Part shown: positions 8,172 through 15,290 of the stretch, in pieces | How the letters are laid out: each line of letters opens with the position of its first letter | Position numbering within the stretch: position 1 is the first letter of the stretch | Assembly (NCBI GenBank): GCA_947631345.1 | Contig: CANRKW010000013.1 | Span: 1-17,717, forward strand | DNA length: 17,717 nt | Direction of reading: 5' to 3' | Origin: an uncultured Bacilli bacterium | Lineage (GTDB): Bacteria; Bacillota_I; Bacilli_A; RF39; UBA660 | The notes under the pieces: model-generated | Told to the model about the DNA's origin: nothing | The model's database searches: none | Seen by the model: only the letters and a program-made list of their open reading frames with translations | Made by a program: the position numbers and the translations under genes

Positions 8172-8293
8172 AAACGTCAAAATTAAATATTCGCGTATTA
8201 ATTTTAAAGAAAGGAACACTTAATTTTTAATATTAATATATAAGTTATATTTATTTTTTAAATTTAGTTAATCAATTTTAAATTAGCGAAAAT

Positions 8294-8332
8294 AAAAAAA
8301 GTATAAAAATTTTACATAATTTTACACTTTTT
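8294..8332 (-). terminator. Intrinsic terminator of dnaE
   Basis: The arms at 8296-8308 (AAAAAGTATAAAA) and 8320-8332 (TTTTACACTTTTT) pair over 13 positions with one mismatch. The minus-strand transcript continues into a run of Us. The dnaE stop codon at 8322-8324 lies inside the upstream arm. Confidence 0.7.
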
Positions 8333-11216
8333 CTAATTTATTTGATACTAATTGATATGTACTCATCCTTCTTTCTACTCTTCCAGTTACTTTAATTATG
8401 TCTCCTTTTTTTATTCCAAAGCAAGTTTTGTAAACATTAGGAAATAATACAATATCAATTTTTCCATATTCATCGCTTCCATTTATAAACGCCATTTTAT
8501 CGTTATTTTTTGTGGTTATTTCTTTTATATTATCTATCATAACTAATACATTTATTACTTTATCAAAGTATTTTGTCATATCTTTAGTAAGGCATATTCC
8601 ATTTCTTTTATATCTTGTTACCGGATGATTTTTTAAGTAAAAACCAAATAATTCGTATTCTTTTTTTAATAATTCACTTTCTTCATATTCTTCATATATT
8701 ATTATTTCAGGTTTTTCTACTAAACTTTCATCTATTTTTTCACATAAATTGGCATAGTAAATTGCTTCTTGTAAGTTATTTATCATAGTTTTTCTATTTA
8801 AGTTAAATATATCTAAAGCCCCTGACATTATTAGATTTTCTAATACTTTTGTATTTACTTTAGTACTATATGTTCTTTTTATAAAATCAAGGTAGTCTTT
8901 AAATAAGCCTTTTTTTCTTTCTTCTATTATATAACTACTTGCTTCTTTTCCTACATTTTTGATTATACTAAGTGGTAAAATTACTTCATTAGCAATGTAT
9001 TCATACAAATTGGTGCTTTTATTTACATTGACTCCACCAAAGACAAGTCCAAATCTTCTTGCTTCGTCTATGTAAGCTTTTATTTTTGTCCCGTCATTAT
9101 TTAACATATTTAATTCATCTGTCATAAAATATTCGGGAAAATGTGCTTTTAGAAATGCCATTTGATATGCTAAAAGTGCATATGCTACTGAATGAGATTT
9201 ATTAAAGCCATAAGAAGCAAACCTTAAGACTAAATCATATATTTGATTTGCAGTTTTTTCACTTACATTTATTTTAATTGCCCCGCTTACAAATTCACTT
9301 CTATATTTTTCAATTACATCTTCCTTTTTTTTGCTCATTGCCCTTCTAATTATATCTGCTTTTGCATATGTAAATCCACCAATTCTTTTAAGTATTTCTA
9401 TTATTTGTTCTTGATAAACTATTATTCCATTAGTATCTTTTATTATATCAGTTAGTTCATTTATTAAATAATTAGGTTTCATTTTACCTTCTCTTACTTT
9501 AATAAACTCATCTATATGGTCTCTTGCCCCAGGTCTATATAAAGCAATGGCAACTATTAAATCATCAAAATTTCTTACTTTAAGACTTTTTAAAAATGAC
9601 ATCATGCCTTCACTTTCAAATTGAAATATACCAATAGTATCTGCATTATAAAACACTTGTAAAGTCTTTAAGTCATTTAATGGTATTTTATTTATATCTA
9701 TATATATTTTCTTTTCTTCTTTTATTTTATTTATAATATTACCTATAATAGTTAAATTTCTTATAGATAGAAAGTCTATTTTTAAAAGACCTAGAGATTC
9801 CAAATATTCTTGGCTAAAACCAGTAAGAATTATGTCAGAGCTTTTATAAAGAGGTACTTTATTCATAAGAGGTTCGCTACTTATTATAACACCTGCCGCG
9901 TGTATGCTAGTGTGTCTTTTTAGTCCTTCTAAATGTGATGATATTCTTACTAATTTTTCATATTCTGTACTTTCTTTTACTACATTAGTAAAATATTCAT
10001 TGTTTTTTAAATCTTTAAATGTTTCTTTATCTTTTATAGTACTTACTAATTTATCGATTTTTGAAGTGTCAATTTTTAATATTCTACCTACATCTCTTAA
10101 GACTTGTTTAGGAAGAAGTGTATCAAAAGATATTATATTTGCTACTCTATCAAAGCCATATTTGGTTTTGACATAATTTATTACTTCATCTCTTTTAAGA
10201 TACTCAAAATCTGTATCTATATCAGGCATAGTAATTCTTTCTGGATTTAAAAATCTTTCAAATTTTAGGTCATATTTTAATGGATCTATATTAGTTATAC
10301 CTAAAGAATAACTAACTAAACTTCCAGCTGCACTTCCACGACCAGGCCCCACTATTATGCCATTTTTTTTAGCATATAAAATAAAGTCATACACTATTAA
10401 AAAGTAATCTGTAAAGTCCATACTAATTATTACATCTAACTCATAATTAAGTCTTTCTATATAATTTTGTGGTATGTTATTATTAAGTCTTTTGTTTAAA
10501 CCTTTGTTAGTTAAGTATTTAATTAATTCTATTTTGTTTTCTGAATATACTGGTAATTTATATTTCATTTTAGGAATAACTATATCAATTAATTTGGAAA
10601 ATTCATAAGTAGTATTTTTATCTATTTCATCAATATCTTTATTTAATTCATTATCAAATTCATATGAATTATAGTCTTCTATTGTTTTTCCATCTTTAAT
10701 CATTTTTAAGTAAATTAGATATTCTTTATCATTTGAATTAAAGTAATAGTTTTCTTTTATATAAACAACATTACTACTTATTAAAAGAGCTTCTTTTTTT
10801 TCTGTTAAATTATTATAACTTAAATATACTAATTCATATATTTCTTTATAATTTAGGTAATTTATATAATCTTTAGTAACACATATTAGGTTTTTAGATA
10901 GTCTTTTTATATCTTCTAAAGTTAAAACATCAGTATTTCTTATACTAACTATATTTAGTAAGTTTATGTATCCTTCATAATTTCTTGCATATAAATACAT
11001 ATTTAAGTCAGATATATTTACTTCTATTCCTATAATTGGCTTTATATTGTTATCTGTACATAGTTTTATAAATTCCATCGCACCAAACATATTGTAATCT
11101 GTAATACCAACAGAAGGTATGTTATTTTCTTTTATGAATTTTATTAAGTCTTCTATTTTTATTAAGGAATCTAATAAACTATAATGTGTTTTTACGTTAA
11201 GTGGTATGTAATTCAT
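8322..11216 (-). CDS. dnaE: DNA polymerase III subunit alpha, DnaE type
   Basis: This is a C-family replicative polymerase. In Bacilli, DnaE extends RNA primers beside PolC. The N-terminal PHP domain is degenerate: the usual HxHxxYS and TDH motifs read NVKTHYS and TDYN, so metal ligands are lost and proofreading by PHP is unlikely. The palm has GPGRGSAAGSL and PDIDTDFE (two catalytic Asp), with the third Asp in KIDFLSIRNLTII. Fingers, a helix-hairpin-helix region and a C-terminal OB fold (GKIDIVLFPNVY, then IIKVTGRVERR) follow. At 964 aa it is clearly shorter than B. subtilis DnaE (about 1115 aa). I see no QxxLF-type clamp motif between the HhH and OB parts. The ATG at 11216 follows AGGAGAAAAAT. 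Confidence 0.95.
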   Translation of the reverse strand: MNYIPLNVKTHYSLLDSLIKIEDLIKFIKENNIPSVGITDYNMFGAMEFIKLCTDNNIKPIIGIEVNISDLNMYLYARNYEGYINLLNIVSIRNTDVLTLEDIKRLSKNLICVTKDYINYLNYKEIYELVYLSYNNLTEKKEALLISSNVVYIKENYYFNSNDKEYLIYLKMIKDGKTIEDYNSYEFDNELNKDIDEIDKNTTYEFSKLIDIVIPKMKYKLPVYSENKIELIKYLTNKGLNKRLNNNIPQNYIERLNYELDVIISMDFTDYFLIVYDFILYAKKNGIIVGPGRGSAAGSLVSYSLGITNIDPLKYDLKFERFLNPERITMPDIDTDFEYLKRDEVINYVKTKYGFDRVANIISFDTLLPKQVLRDVGRILKIDTSKIDKLVSTIKDKETFKDLKNNEYFTNVVKESTEYEKLVRISSHLEGLKRHTSIHAAGVIISSEPLMNKVPLYKSSDIILTGFSQEYLESLGLLKIDFLSIRNLTIIGNIINKIKEEKKIYIDINKIPLNDLKTLQVFYNADTIGIFQFESEGMMSFLKSLKVRNFDDLIVAIALYRPGARDHIDEFIKVREGKMKPNYLINELTDIIKDTNGIIVYQEQIIEILKRIGGFTYAKADIIRRAMSKKKEDVIEKYRSEFVSGAIKINVSEKTANQIYDLVLRFASYGFNKSHSVAYALLAYQMAFLKAHFPEYFMTDELNMLNNDGTKIKAYIDEARRFGLVFGGVNVNKSTNLYEYIANEVILPLSIIKNVGKEASSYIIEERKKGLFKDYLDFIKRTYSTKVNTKVLENLIMSGALDIFNLNRKTMINNLQEAIYYANLCEKIDESLVEKPEIIIYEEYEESELLKKEYELFGFYLKNHPVTRYKRNGICLTKDMTKYFDKVINVLVMIDNIKEITTKNNDKMAFINGSDEYGKIDIVLFPNVYKTCFGIKKGDIIKVTGRVERRMSTYQLVSNKLEKV

Positions 11217-11233
11217 ATTTTTCTCCTAAATAT

Positions 11234-11242
11234 AATATATCA
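11234..11242 (-). promoter_or_regulatory. Possible extended -10 promoter of dnaE
   Basis: The minus strand reads TGATATATT, an extended -10 with a TATATT hexamer. The -35 position is weak (TTTATT). It lies between the pilin terminator and dnaE, where dnaE needs its own promoter. Confidence 0.35.
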
Positions 11243-11261
11243 TAAGACTTTTAATTAATAA

Positions 11262-11288
11262 AGAAAAAAAATAGGAATTATTCCTATT
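11262..11288 (-). terminator. Strong intrinsic terminator of the pilin gene
   Basis: The minus strand reads AATAGGAA-TAA-TTCCTATT followed by TTTTTTTC. The 8-bp perfect stem occupies 11270-11277 and 11281-11288, and the pilin stop codon TAG is part of the stem. This cleanly separates the pilin gene from dnaE. Confidence 0.9.
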
Positions 11289-11790
11289 CTTCACCTTCTG
11301 CTTTTCCTTCTAATGTACAAGATGCACCAGTACAAGTTAGTTTAAATTCATCTTCTGCTACTTTAATGTCTGTTTTTAAATCTATTTTAGTACTAATACC
11401 TTTATCACTTGATTTTTCAAATTTGAAAGCACCATTTGTAACTTTTATATCTATAATTTCTCCACTGCTATTTAATTTAACATAGTAGTATACACTTGTG
11501 TCTCCTAAACCTGTCAATTTAGTTCCACACTCTTCTGAATCTTGTTCTTCATCTTTGTTAGCAACACTACGGCAATAAGGTCCTGGATGTGTTCCACCAA
11601 TTTGTTCACTTACATATTGTGCACCAGCAGTTCTAATTACATTTTGTGTTTGAACCATAAATGCTTGTTTTCTTCCGTCATTATATAATGTTAAAATTGT
11701 TGGCATTAATATCATTATCAAAAGAGCAAGTATTGCTATAACAGCAAGTAACTCAACTAATGTAAAACCTTTCTTATTTAATTTCTTCAT
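11284..11790 (-). CDS. Type IV pilin-like / ComGC-like prepilin
   Basis: This 168-aa protein has a prepilin leader and N-methylation motif KKGFTLVELLAVIAIL. Prepilin peptidase would cut after Gly8, giving mature Phe1 and the conserved Glu5 (Glu13 here). The hydrophobic helix extends to about residue 30. The globular part is acidic and has four Cys (73, 88, 153, 158), which could form two disulfides. It is a single gene with its own promoter and terminator; no assembly ATPase, platform protein or peptidase is in the window. Being near comEA-comEC it may be a competence pseudopilin, but it could equally be a surface pilin or a secretion pseudopilin. I prefer the ATG at 11790: the first ATG at 11799 directly abuts the GAGAGGG ribosome binding site, while the second is well spaced. 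Confidence 0.85.
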   Translation of the reverse strand: MKKLNKKGFTLVELLAVIAILALLIMILMPTILTLYNDGRKQAFMVQTQNVIRTAGAQYVSEQIGGTHPGPYCRSVANKDEEQDSEECGTKLTGLGDTSVYYYVKLNSSGEIIDIKVTNGAFKFEKSSDKGISTKIDLKTDIKVAEDEFKLTCTGASCTLEGKAEGEE

Positions 11791-11823
11791 TTTCTTCATC
11801 CCTCTCTTATTTTATCTAAATTG

Positions 11824-11853
11824 ATTATACCAAATAATAAGAGATAAAGTCAA
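11824..11853 (-). promoter_or_regulatory. Sigma-A promoter of the pilin gene
   Basis: A -35 TTGACT (11848-11853) and a consensus -10 TATAAT (11824-11829) lie 18 bp apart on the minus strand, and TGG before the -10 makes it extended. This looks like a strong constitutive promoter. Confidence 0.8.
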
Positions 11854-11888
11854 TTATTTATAATTATTTTTTAAAATATTATAACTTT

Positions 11889-12110
11889 TTATTCTTTAGT
11901 AACATTCATAAATGCATTTATTAAATCCATACCAGTACCTATTTTATCCATTTTATCTTTAAATCTAAGTCCATATCTTTCTTTCATTTCTTTTACCATT
12001 TCATCTAAAGGAACTCCCCTGTTGAGTTTTTTATACCAACTAGAATTTTCTCTTAAAAACCTAAGTAAATTCTCATCTTTATAAATATTCTCTTTAACAA
12101 TATACCTCAT
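11889..12110 (-). CDS. ylbE: YlbE-like small protein
   Basis: This 73-aa protein contains ENLLRFLRENSSWYKKLNRG in its N-terminal half, resembling the B. subtilis YlbE pattern (helical segment, FIREQPIWYRRLSR-like motif, then a helical tail). No biochemical function is established for the family. The ATG directly follows the stop codon of the upstream gene (TAG-ATG, no spacer), so it is probably translated by coupling. Gene order ylbD-ylbE is as in B. subtilis, which supports both names. There is no TM segment. Confidence 0.75.
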   Translation of the reverse strand: MRYIVKENIYKDENLLRFLRENSSWYKKLNRGVPLDEMVKEMKERYGLRFKDKMDKIGTGMDLINAFMNVTKE

Positions 12111-12476
12111 CTAATCATCAAAAAACCTTTCTATATTAGTGGGACTGTTCTTTTTACTTGTTGTTTTCTTTTCTTCTTTTTTAGTATCTTTCATAAGTAC
12201 AATTTCTTCTAAAAAATCTAAAGCTTTTTGTAAAGAAGATACATTTTCTTCTAATTTATCAGTATCTATATTTTTTAAATTAGATATAAATGTTTTTACT
12301 GCTTCTGTTTTATTTTTGCTTTCTTTAGTTTTAAATGTATCCCAAATAGATGAATCACTACCATATATATCATAAGTTTCATATAATTTTTGCCAAGTTG
12401 TTTCTCCTTTATTTACAGCATTAAAAAGATACTTATTATTACTAGCAAATTCTTTAAATTCATCTTTTTTACTCAT
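12111..12476 (-). CDS. ylbD: YlbD-like protein (putative coat protein family)
   Basis: This 121-aa protein matches the N-terminal pattern of B. subtilis YlbD: FKEFASNNKYLFNAV, then GETTWQKLYETYDIYG and a W-containing segment (SIWDTF). YlbD is annotated as a putative spore coat protein, but the family is broader and its role is unclear. The C-terminus has a helical stretch and a Lys/Thr-rich tail ending NIERFFDD. I choose the ATG at 12476, with GGTGA 7 nt upstream; the longer frame to 12542 would run into radC and adds unrelated residues. It follows radC by 19 bp and abuts ylbE. Confidence 0.78.
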   Translation of the reverse strand: MSKKDEFKEFASNNKYLFNAVNKGETTWQKLYETYDIYGSDSSIWDTFKTKESKNKTEAVKTFISNLKNIDTDKLEENVSSLQKALDFLEEIVLMKDTKKEEKKTTSKKNSPTNIERFFDD

Positions 12477-12495
12477 ACACTTCACCATTATTAAT

Positions 12496-13194
12496 TTATG
12501 ATTCTGGTTTGTTATTAATGAATAAGTTTTTACATTCAGCATAAAAACTAAAATAAGAAGAATAACTTATAATTATATGATCTATTAATTTAATATTTAA
12601 TAGTTCTCCTACTTTATATAAAGCTTCAGTTGTTTTGTAGTCTTCACTACTTGGTGTTGTATCTTCACTAGGGTGGTTGTGCATTACAATTATGTAAGAC
12701 GCATTTTCTATTATTGCCTCTTTAAAAACTTCACTTGGATTTATTTCTATTCTACTTTTAGTTCCTTTATATAATTCTTTACTTTTTATTAAGTTTAATT
12801 TTAAATCAAATAATAAAACATAGAACTTTTCTTGAGTACAATTTTTAAATTCACTTCTAAAATAATTAAATATATCTTCAGTATTAGTGAGTTTTACTTT
12901 ACTTTTATCTAATAAATAAATTCTTTTACCAAGCTCAATTGAAGCAAGTATAGAAGACGCTTTTGCTAATTTAATTCCTTCTATTTTAGTTAAAGTATTT
13001 ATACTATATTGAGAAAGCTTTTCAAGAGTTCCAGCGTGTTTTAATACTTTTGTTGCTAAATCTTTTACAGATTCACTTTTATTTCCTGTTCTTAAAATAA
13101 TAGCAAGTAATTCACTATCAGTAAGAGCAGAAACACCTTTAGTAAGTAATTTTTCTCTAGGTTTATCATTAGGTAGTATTTCTTTAAATTTCAT
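12496..13194 (-). CDS. radC: RadC / YsxA family JAMM-domain protein
   Basis: This 232-aa RadC family protein has an N-terminal helix-hairpin-helix region (about 20-90, LTDSELLAIILRTGNKSESV and INTLTKIEGIKLAKA) and a C-terminal JAMM/MPN+ metalloprotease-like domain. The motif HNHPS (172-176) with TPSSED gives His172, His174 and Asp185 as metal ligands, so the site is intact; the usual Gly after HNHPS is Glu here. Despite its name, a role in DNA repair is not proven. The ATG at 13194 follows AAAGGAATAT. It lies 64 bp after a SPOR-like gene, reminiscent of the B. subtilis spoIIB-maf-radC neighbourhood. Confidence 0.95.
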   Translation of the reverse strand: MKFKEILPNDKPREKLLTKGVSALTDSELLAIILRTGNKSESVKDLATKVLKHAGTLEKLSQYSINTLTKIEGIKLAKASSILASIELGKRIYLLDKSKVKLTNTEDIFNYFRSEFKNCTQEKFYVLLFDLKLNLIKSKELYKGTKSRIEINPSEVFKEAIIENASYIIVMHNHPSEDTTPSSEDYKTTEALYKVGELLNIKLIDHIIISYSSYFSFYAECKNLFINNKPES

Positions 13195-13258
13195 ATATTC
13201 CTTTCATGAAATTTATGTATAAAAGTATATTCTATATTACAATATTTTCTTTATTAAT

Positions 13259-13696
13259 TCAACTAATTTTGTTCTCTTTAAGTATTCCATCTAATAATTT
13301 TAACTCTTCTTTAATAACTAAATTCATACTAGAGGTATCACTTGTATTTTTTATTACTTCATCATATGTTTTTAAAGTATCTATAATATTAGAATCACTT
13401 ATTTTATATATTCTTTTTAATGTATTTATTTGATCTGCATATGTATTTTTTATTTTATCATAAATATCATTATCTAAAGACATACCTATAAATATTTTAT
13501 ATAAACCATCTTCTTCATATACTAAATAATTATCATAAAGTTTTGTATTTTTAGAAACATTATCATAATTTTGATATGCACCTACTTGAAGAACATACAA
13601 AGCAGTTTCGTTTTTTTCTTTACTATATAAATTATATATTATATAAGAAAAAGAAAATAATAATAGAAATATAAATAATAAATATTTTTTATTCAT
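13259..13696 (-). CDS. SPOR-like domain membrane protein (possibly SpoIIB-like)
   Basis: This 145-aa protein has a short cytosolic N-terminus and one TM helix or uncleaved signal anchor (about 4-23). It then has a SPOR-like stretch: LYVLQVGAYQNYDNVSKNT, followed by NYLVYEEDGLYKIFIG, the repeated beta-alpha-beta pattern that binds denuded peptidoglycan. A helical C-terminus follows. In B. subtilis, spoIIB (TM plus SPOR) lies close upstream of radC, as here, so this may be the equivalent septum or cell-wall protein. The SPOR match is by pattern only. The ATG at 13696 is preceded by GGTGATGTT, a Shine-Dalgarno of the GGTGA type. It starts the unit SPOR-radC-ylbD-ylbE. Confidence 0.7.
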   Translation of the reverse strand: MNKKYLLFIFLLLFSFSYIIYNLYSKEKNETALYVLQVGAYQNYDNVSKNTKLYDNYLVYEEDGLYKIFIGMSLDNDIYDKIKNTYADQINTLKRIYKISDSNIIDTLKTYDEVIKNTSDTSSMNLVIKEELKLLDGILKENKIS

Positions 13697-13716
13697 AACA
13701 TCACCATTATTATTTT

Positions 13717-13744
13717 AAAATACAATATATAAAAATTTTGTCAA
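13717..13744 (-). promoter_or_regulatory. Probable promoter of the SPOR-radC-ylbD-ylbE unit
   Basis: A consensus -35 TTGACA (13739-13744) is followed after 16 bp by TATTTT (13717-13722), a 4 of 6 match to the -10. The -35 starts directly in the T-run of the rpmF terminator. The leader would be only about 14 nt. Confidence 0.5.
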
Positions 13745-13771
13745 AAAAAAGGAAAAACTAACTTATTTTTC
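13743..13771 (-). terminator. Terminator of the yneF-ylbN-rpmF unit
   Basis: The minus strand reads GAAAAA, an 8-nt loop containing the rpmF stop codon, then TTTTTC, followed by CTTTTTTTT. The stem (13752-13757 with 13766-13771) is weak, but the U-run is long. Confidence 0.5.
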
Positions 13772-13975
13772 TTTCTTTTTCTTTACTTCAATTACTTGTT
13801 TTCCTTTGTAATATCCACATTCTTTACAAGCACGATGTGGTTCAACTGGTTTACCACAATTTTTACATACTGTTATTGTAGGTGCTTCTTTTTTTAAATG
13901 TGTGCGTCTTGCATTTTTTGCTGTTTTACTTGTTCTTCTAAATGGCACTGCAAATAATTGTAAATCTGTTTTCAT
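13763..13975 (-). CDS. rpmF: Ribosomal protein L32 (bL32) with N-terminal leader
   Basis: L32 is a small zinc-ribbon protein of the 50S subunit. After an eight-residue extension, the chain has the canonical start AVPFRRTSKT, then the basic NARRTHLKK region. The zinc ribbon has Cys at 37, 40, 50 and 53 and the tail is Lys-rich. L32 normally starts MAVPxRRTSK. Here the start is MKTDLQLF joined to AVPFRR. The extension is real by context: the ATG at 13975 has GGAGGGAAAAGA directly upstream and overlaps the ylbN stop in ATGA. The only internal alternative (GTG at Val10) has no ribosome binding site. The extension resembles the Prp-cleaved leader of Firmicutes L27. It is downstream of ylbN, as in many bacteria. 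Confidence 0.95.
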   Translation of the reverse strand: MKTDLQLFAVPFRRTSKTAKNARRTHLKKEAPTITVCKNCGKPVEPHRACKECGYYKGKQVIEVKKKKEK

Positions 13976-14460
13976 TCTTTTCCCTCCATATCTAACATAC
14001 TTTTTAATTCACTAAATGGTGAATCTCTTTTTATATCATTTTCATCTACTAAGTTCCATCCATTACCTTCTTTTAAAAATTTAGCATCCTCTTTTATAAC
14101 TCGAAGTGGAACTTCCAGTACAATATTTTCCCATACAATTCCAAAAATATCAAGAGAATTTTGAAAAATCACTTGATTTTCGTCATTTTCTTGTATTTCA
14201 CTTATTGTTTTATCATATGTTGTATTAATAGGATAGTTAACTTCTTCTAGGCTTCTTGCACATAACAATACCATATTTCCTTCTATTTTAATACTTATAT
14301 GGTATAAATCATCTTCAATTCTTCTAATGAAACCTTTTACTTTTACATTTTCTAATCTTTGTATTTCAGTATTTTTTAACATTTCTTTAGGAAATTCTAT
14401 ACTTTCATTTATTTCTAATTCTTTTTGTGTTCCATTTTTTAAACTACTTATATCAAACAT
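13972..14460 (-). CDS. ylbN: DUF177 / YceD family protein (YlbN)
   Basis: This 162-aa protein of the YceD/DUF177 family is almost always next to rpmF, as here. Members affect 23S rRNA accumulation in E. coli and plants. Visible family features are VKVKGFIRRIEDDLYHISIKI, the core MVLLCARSLEEVNYPIN, IVLEVPLRVI and the C-terminal DSPFSELKSML. It has only one Cys in the core region, so a metal site is unlikely. The ATG at 14460 follows AGGAGGAAAT, which overlaps the yneF stop codon. Its own TGA overlaps the rpmF ATG, so the three genes form a coupled unit. Confidence 0.9.
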   Translation of the reverse strand: MFDISSLKNGTQKELEINESIEFPKEMLKNTEIQRLENVKVKGFIRRIEDDLYHISIKIEGNMVLLCARSLEEVNYPINTTYDKTISEIQENDENQVIFQNSLDIFGIVWENIVLEVPLRVIKEDAKFLKEGNGWNLVDENDIKRDSPFSELKSMLDMEGKE

Positions 14461-14468
14461 ATTTCCTC

Positions 14469-14690
14469 CTAAAGATCGTTATATTTATTCATTTGTTTCA
14501 TTAATTGATTTACTTGTTTTTGATTTGGAGTTCTACCCATACCTCTCATTAAAGTTTTTATCATTTCTTCACTTACAATAGGATTTTTCTTTAGTTCTTT
14601 CTTTGTAACTTTTCTTGCAAGTAAGAATCCTAAAATTAAACCTATTATTAAACCTACTACGACATATAAAATATCTATTAATATTTTCAT
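14469..14690 (-). CDS. yneF: YneF / UPF0154 small membrane protein
   Basis: This 73-aa protein has one N-terminal TM helix (about 4-24, glycine-rich) followed by LARKVTKKELKKNPIVSEEMIKT in a basic segment and the highly family-specific GRTPNQKQVNQLMKQM. This matches UPF0154 (B. subtilis YneF), whose function is unknown. The ATG at 14690 follows AAAGGAGGCAGTTAT. In B. subtilis yneF lies next to yneE (sirA); here a probable sirA is two genes away. Confidence 0.95.
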   Translation of the reverse strand: MKILIDILYVVVGLIIGLILGFLLARKVTKKELKKNPIVSEEMIKTLMRGMGRTPNQKQVNQLMKQMNKYNDL

Positions 14691-14714
14691 ATAACTGCCT
14701 CCTTTTTTAATTAT

Positions 14715-14743
14715 ATTATAAATTAAAAAGAGTAAAATAACAA
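14715..14743 (-). promoter_or_regulatory. Promoter of yneF-ylbN-rpmF
   Basis: A -35 TTGTTA (14738-14743) and a consensus -10 TATAAT (14715-14720) lie 17 bp apart on the minus strand. The promoter lies almost wholly inside the terminator hairpin of the upstream gene. Confidence 0.55.
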
Positions 14744-14757
14744 CTCTTTTAATTTAT
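14718..14757 (-). terminator. Terminator-like hairpin at the end of the membrane protein gene
   Basis: The arms 14718-14733 (ATAAATTAAAAAGAGT) and 14743-14757 (ACTCTTTTAATTTAT) pair over 15 bp with one bulged A. The stop codon at 14754-14756 is inside the stem. There is no long U-run, so termination may be incomplete. Confidence 0.5.
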
Positions 14758-15224
14758 AAAGAAACTACATTTTCTTTTCTTTCTTCTACTAAATATAATT
14801 TATTAGTACTATTATATACTCTTTCTTTAAGAAAAACTAAATTATCTCTTATATCTTTTAAATAGTAAATTCTTTTTCTTCTTCCATCAGTATATTTTGC
14901 ATTTAGTATTTCTTTTTTAGTTACATAAATATTCTCTTCTTCTAGTGATTTTCTTAAGGATTCCAAGTTTTCTTTTGCTTTTTCTTTTTCTACTTTACTA
15001 GATATAAAAGTTAAAGCATTAGGTATAAAACTTGTCATAACTATTAAAGATGATTCTATAAATTTAGGTAAGATATCATTGTAACCAAATAAGTGCATTA
15101 AGTAATTTAATATAGGTATACTTATTATTGTAGTTAATAAAGAACTAATACCTACTTTTGTTAAATCAACATTGTAATTTTCTATATCATTAGATAAACT
15201 ACTACCTTTTTTCAATAATTTCAT
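14754..15224 (-). CDS. Unrecognised membrane protein with two TM helices
   Basis: I do not recognise this 156-aa protein. It has a polar N-terminus (1-22), two hydrophobic segments (about 24-46 and 57-76) and a cytosolic C-terminal half rich in Lys and Glu. That half begins with a probable coiled coil (about 77-96, SSKVEKEKAKENLESL) and contains DGRRKRIYYLKDIRDNL. The start at 15224 is chosen because GGGGG lies just upstream, and the ATG at 15236 lies almost at the predicted transcript start. It has a consensus promoter of its own and a hairpin at its stop codon, so it forms a single-gene unit between the DUF4143 ATPase and yneF. Confidence 0.75.
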   Translation of the reverse strand: MKLLKKGSSLSNDIENYNVDLTKVGISSLLTTIISIPILNYLMHLFGYNDILPKFIESSLIVMTSFIPNALTFISSKVEKEKAKENLESLRKSLEEENIYVTKKEILNAKYTDGRRKRIYYLKDIRDNLVFLKERVYNSTNKLYLVEERKENVVSL

Positions 15225-15246
15225 TTTAACCCCCATAACGTTTATA

Positions 15247-15275
15247 ATTATACCATATTAAGTACAAAATGTCAA
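15247..15275 (-). promoter_or_regulatory. Consensus sigma-A promoter of the membrane protein gene
   Basis: A -35 TTGACA (15270-15275) and a -10 TATAAT (15247-15252) lie 17 bp apart on the minus strand, with TGG before the -10. Both hexamers are perfect, so this is a strong promoter. Confidence 0.88.
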
Positions 15276-15290
15276 ATTAGGGGTACATTT

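Noticed and set aside
8121..8219. 33-codon N-terminal extension of comEA
   Set aside because: It spans the predicted promoter and lies upstream of the strong ribosome binding site used by the ATG at 8120.
12477..12542. 22-codon N-terminal extension of ylbD overlapping radC
   Set aside because: The internal ATG at 12476 has a GGTGA site and gives the family-like start; the extension does not resemble YlbD.
13206..13433. Plus-strand hydrophobic open frame antisense to the SPOR-like gene
   Set aside because: Hydrophobicity follows from the antisense of AT-rich, Lys/Asn-rich codons; the minus-strand gene has a TM anchor, SPOR pattern and start signals.
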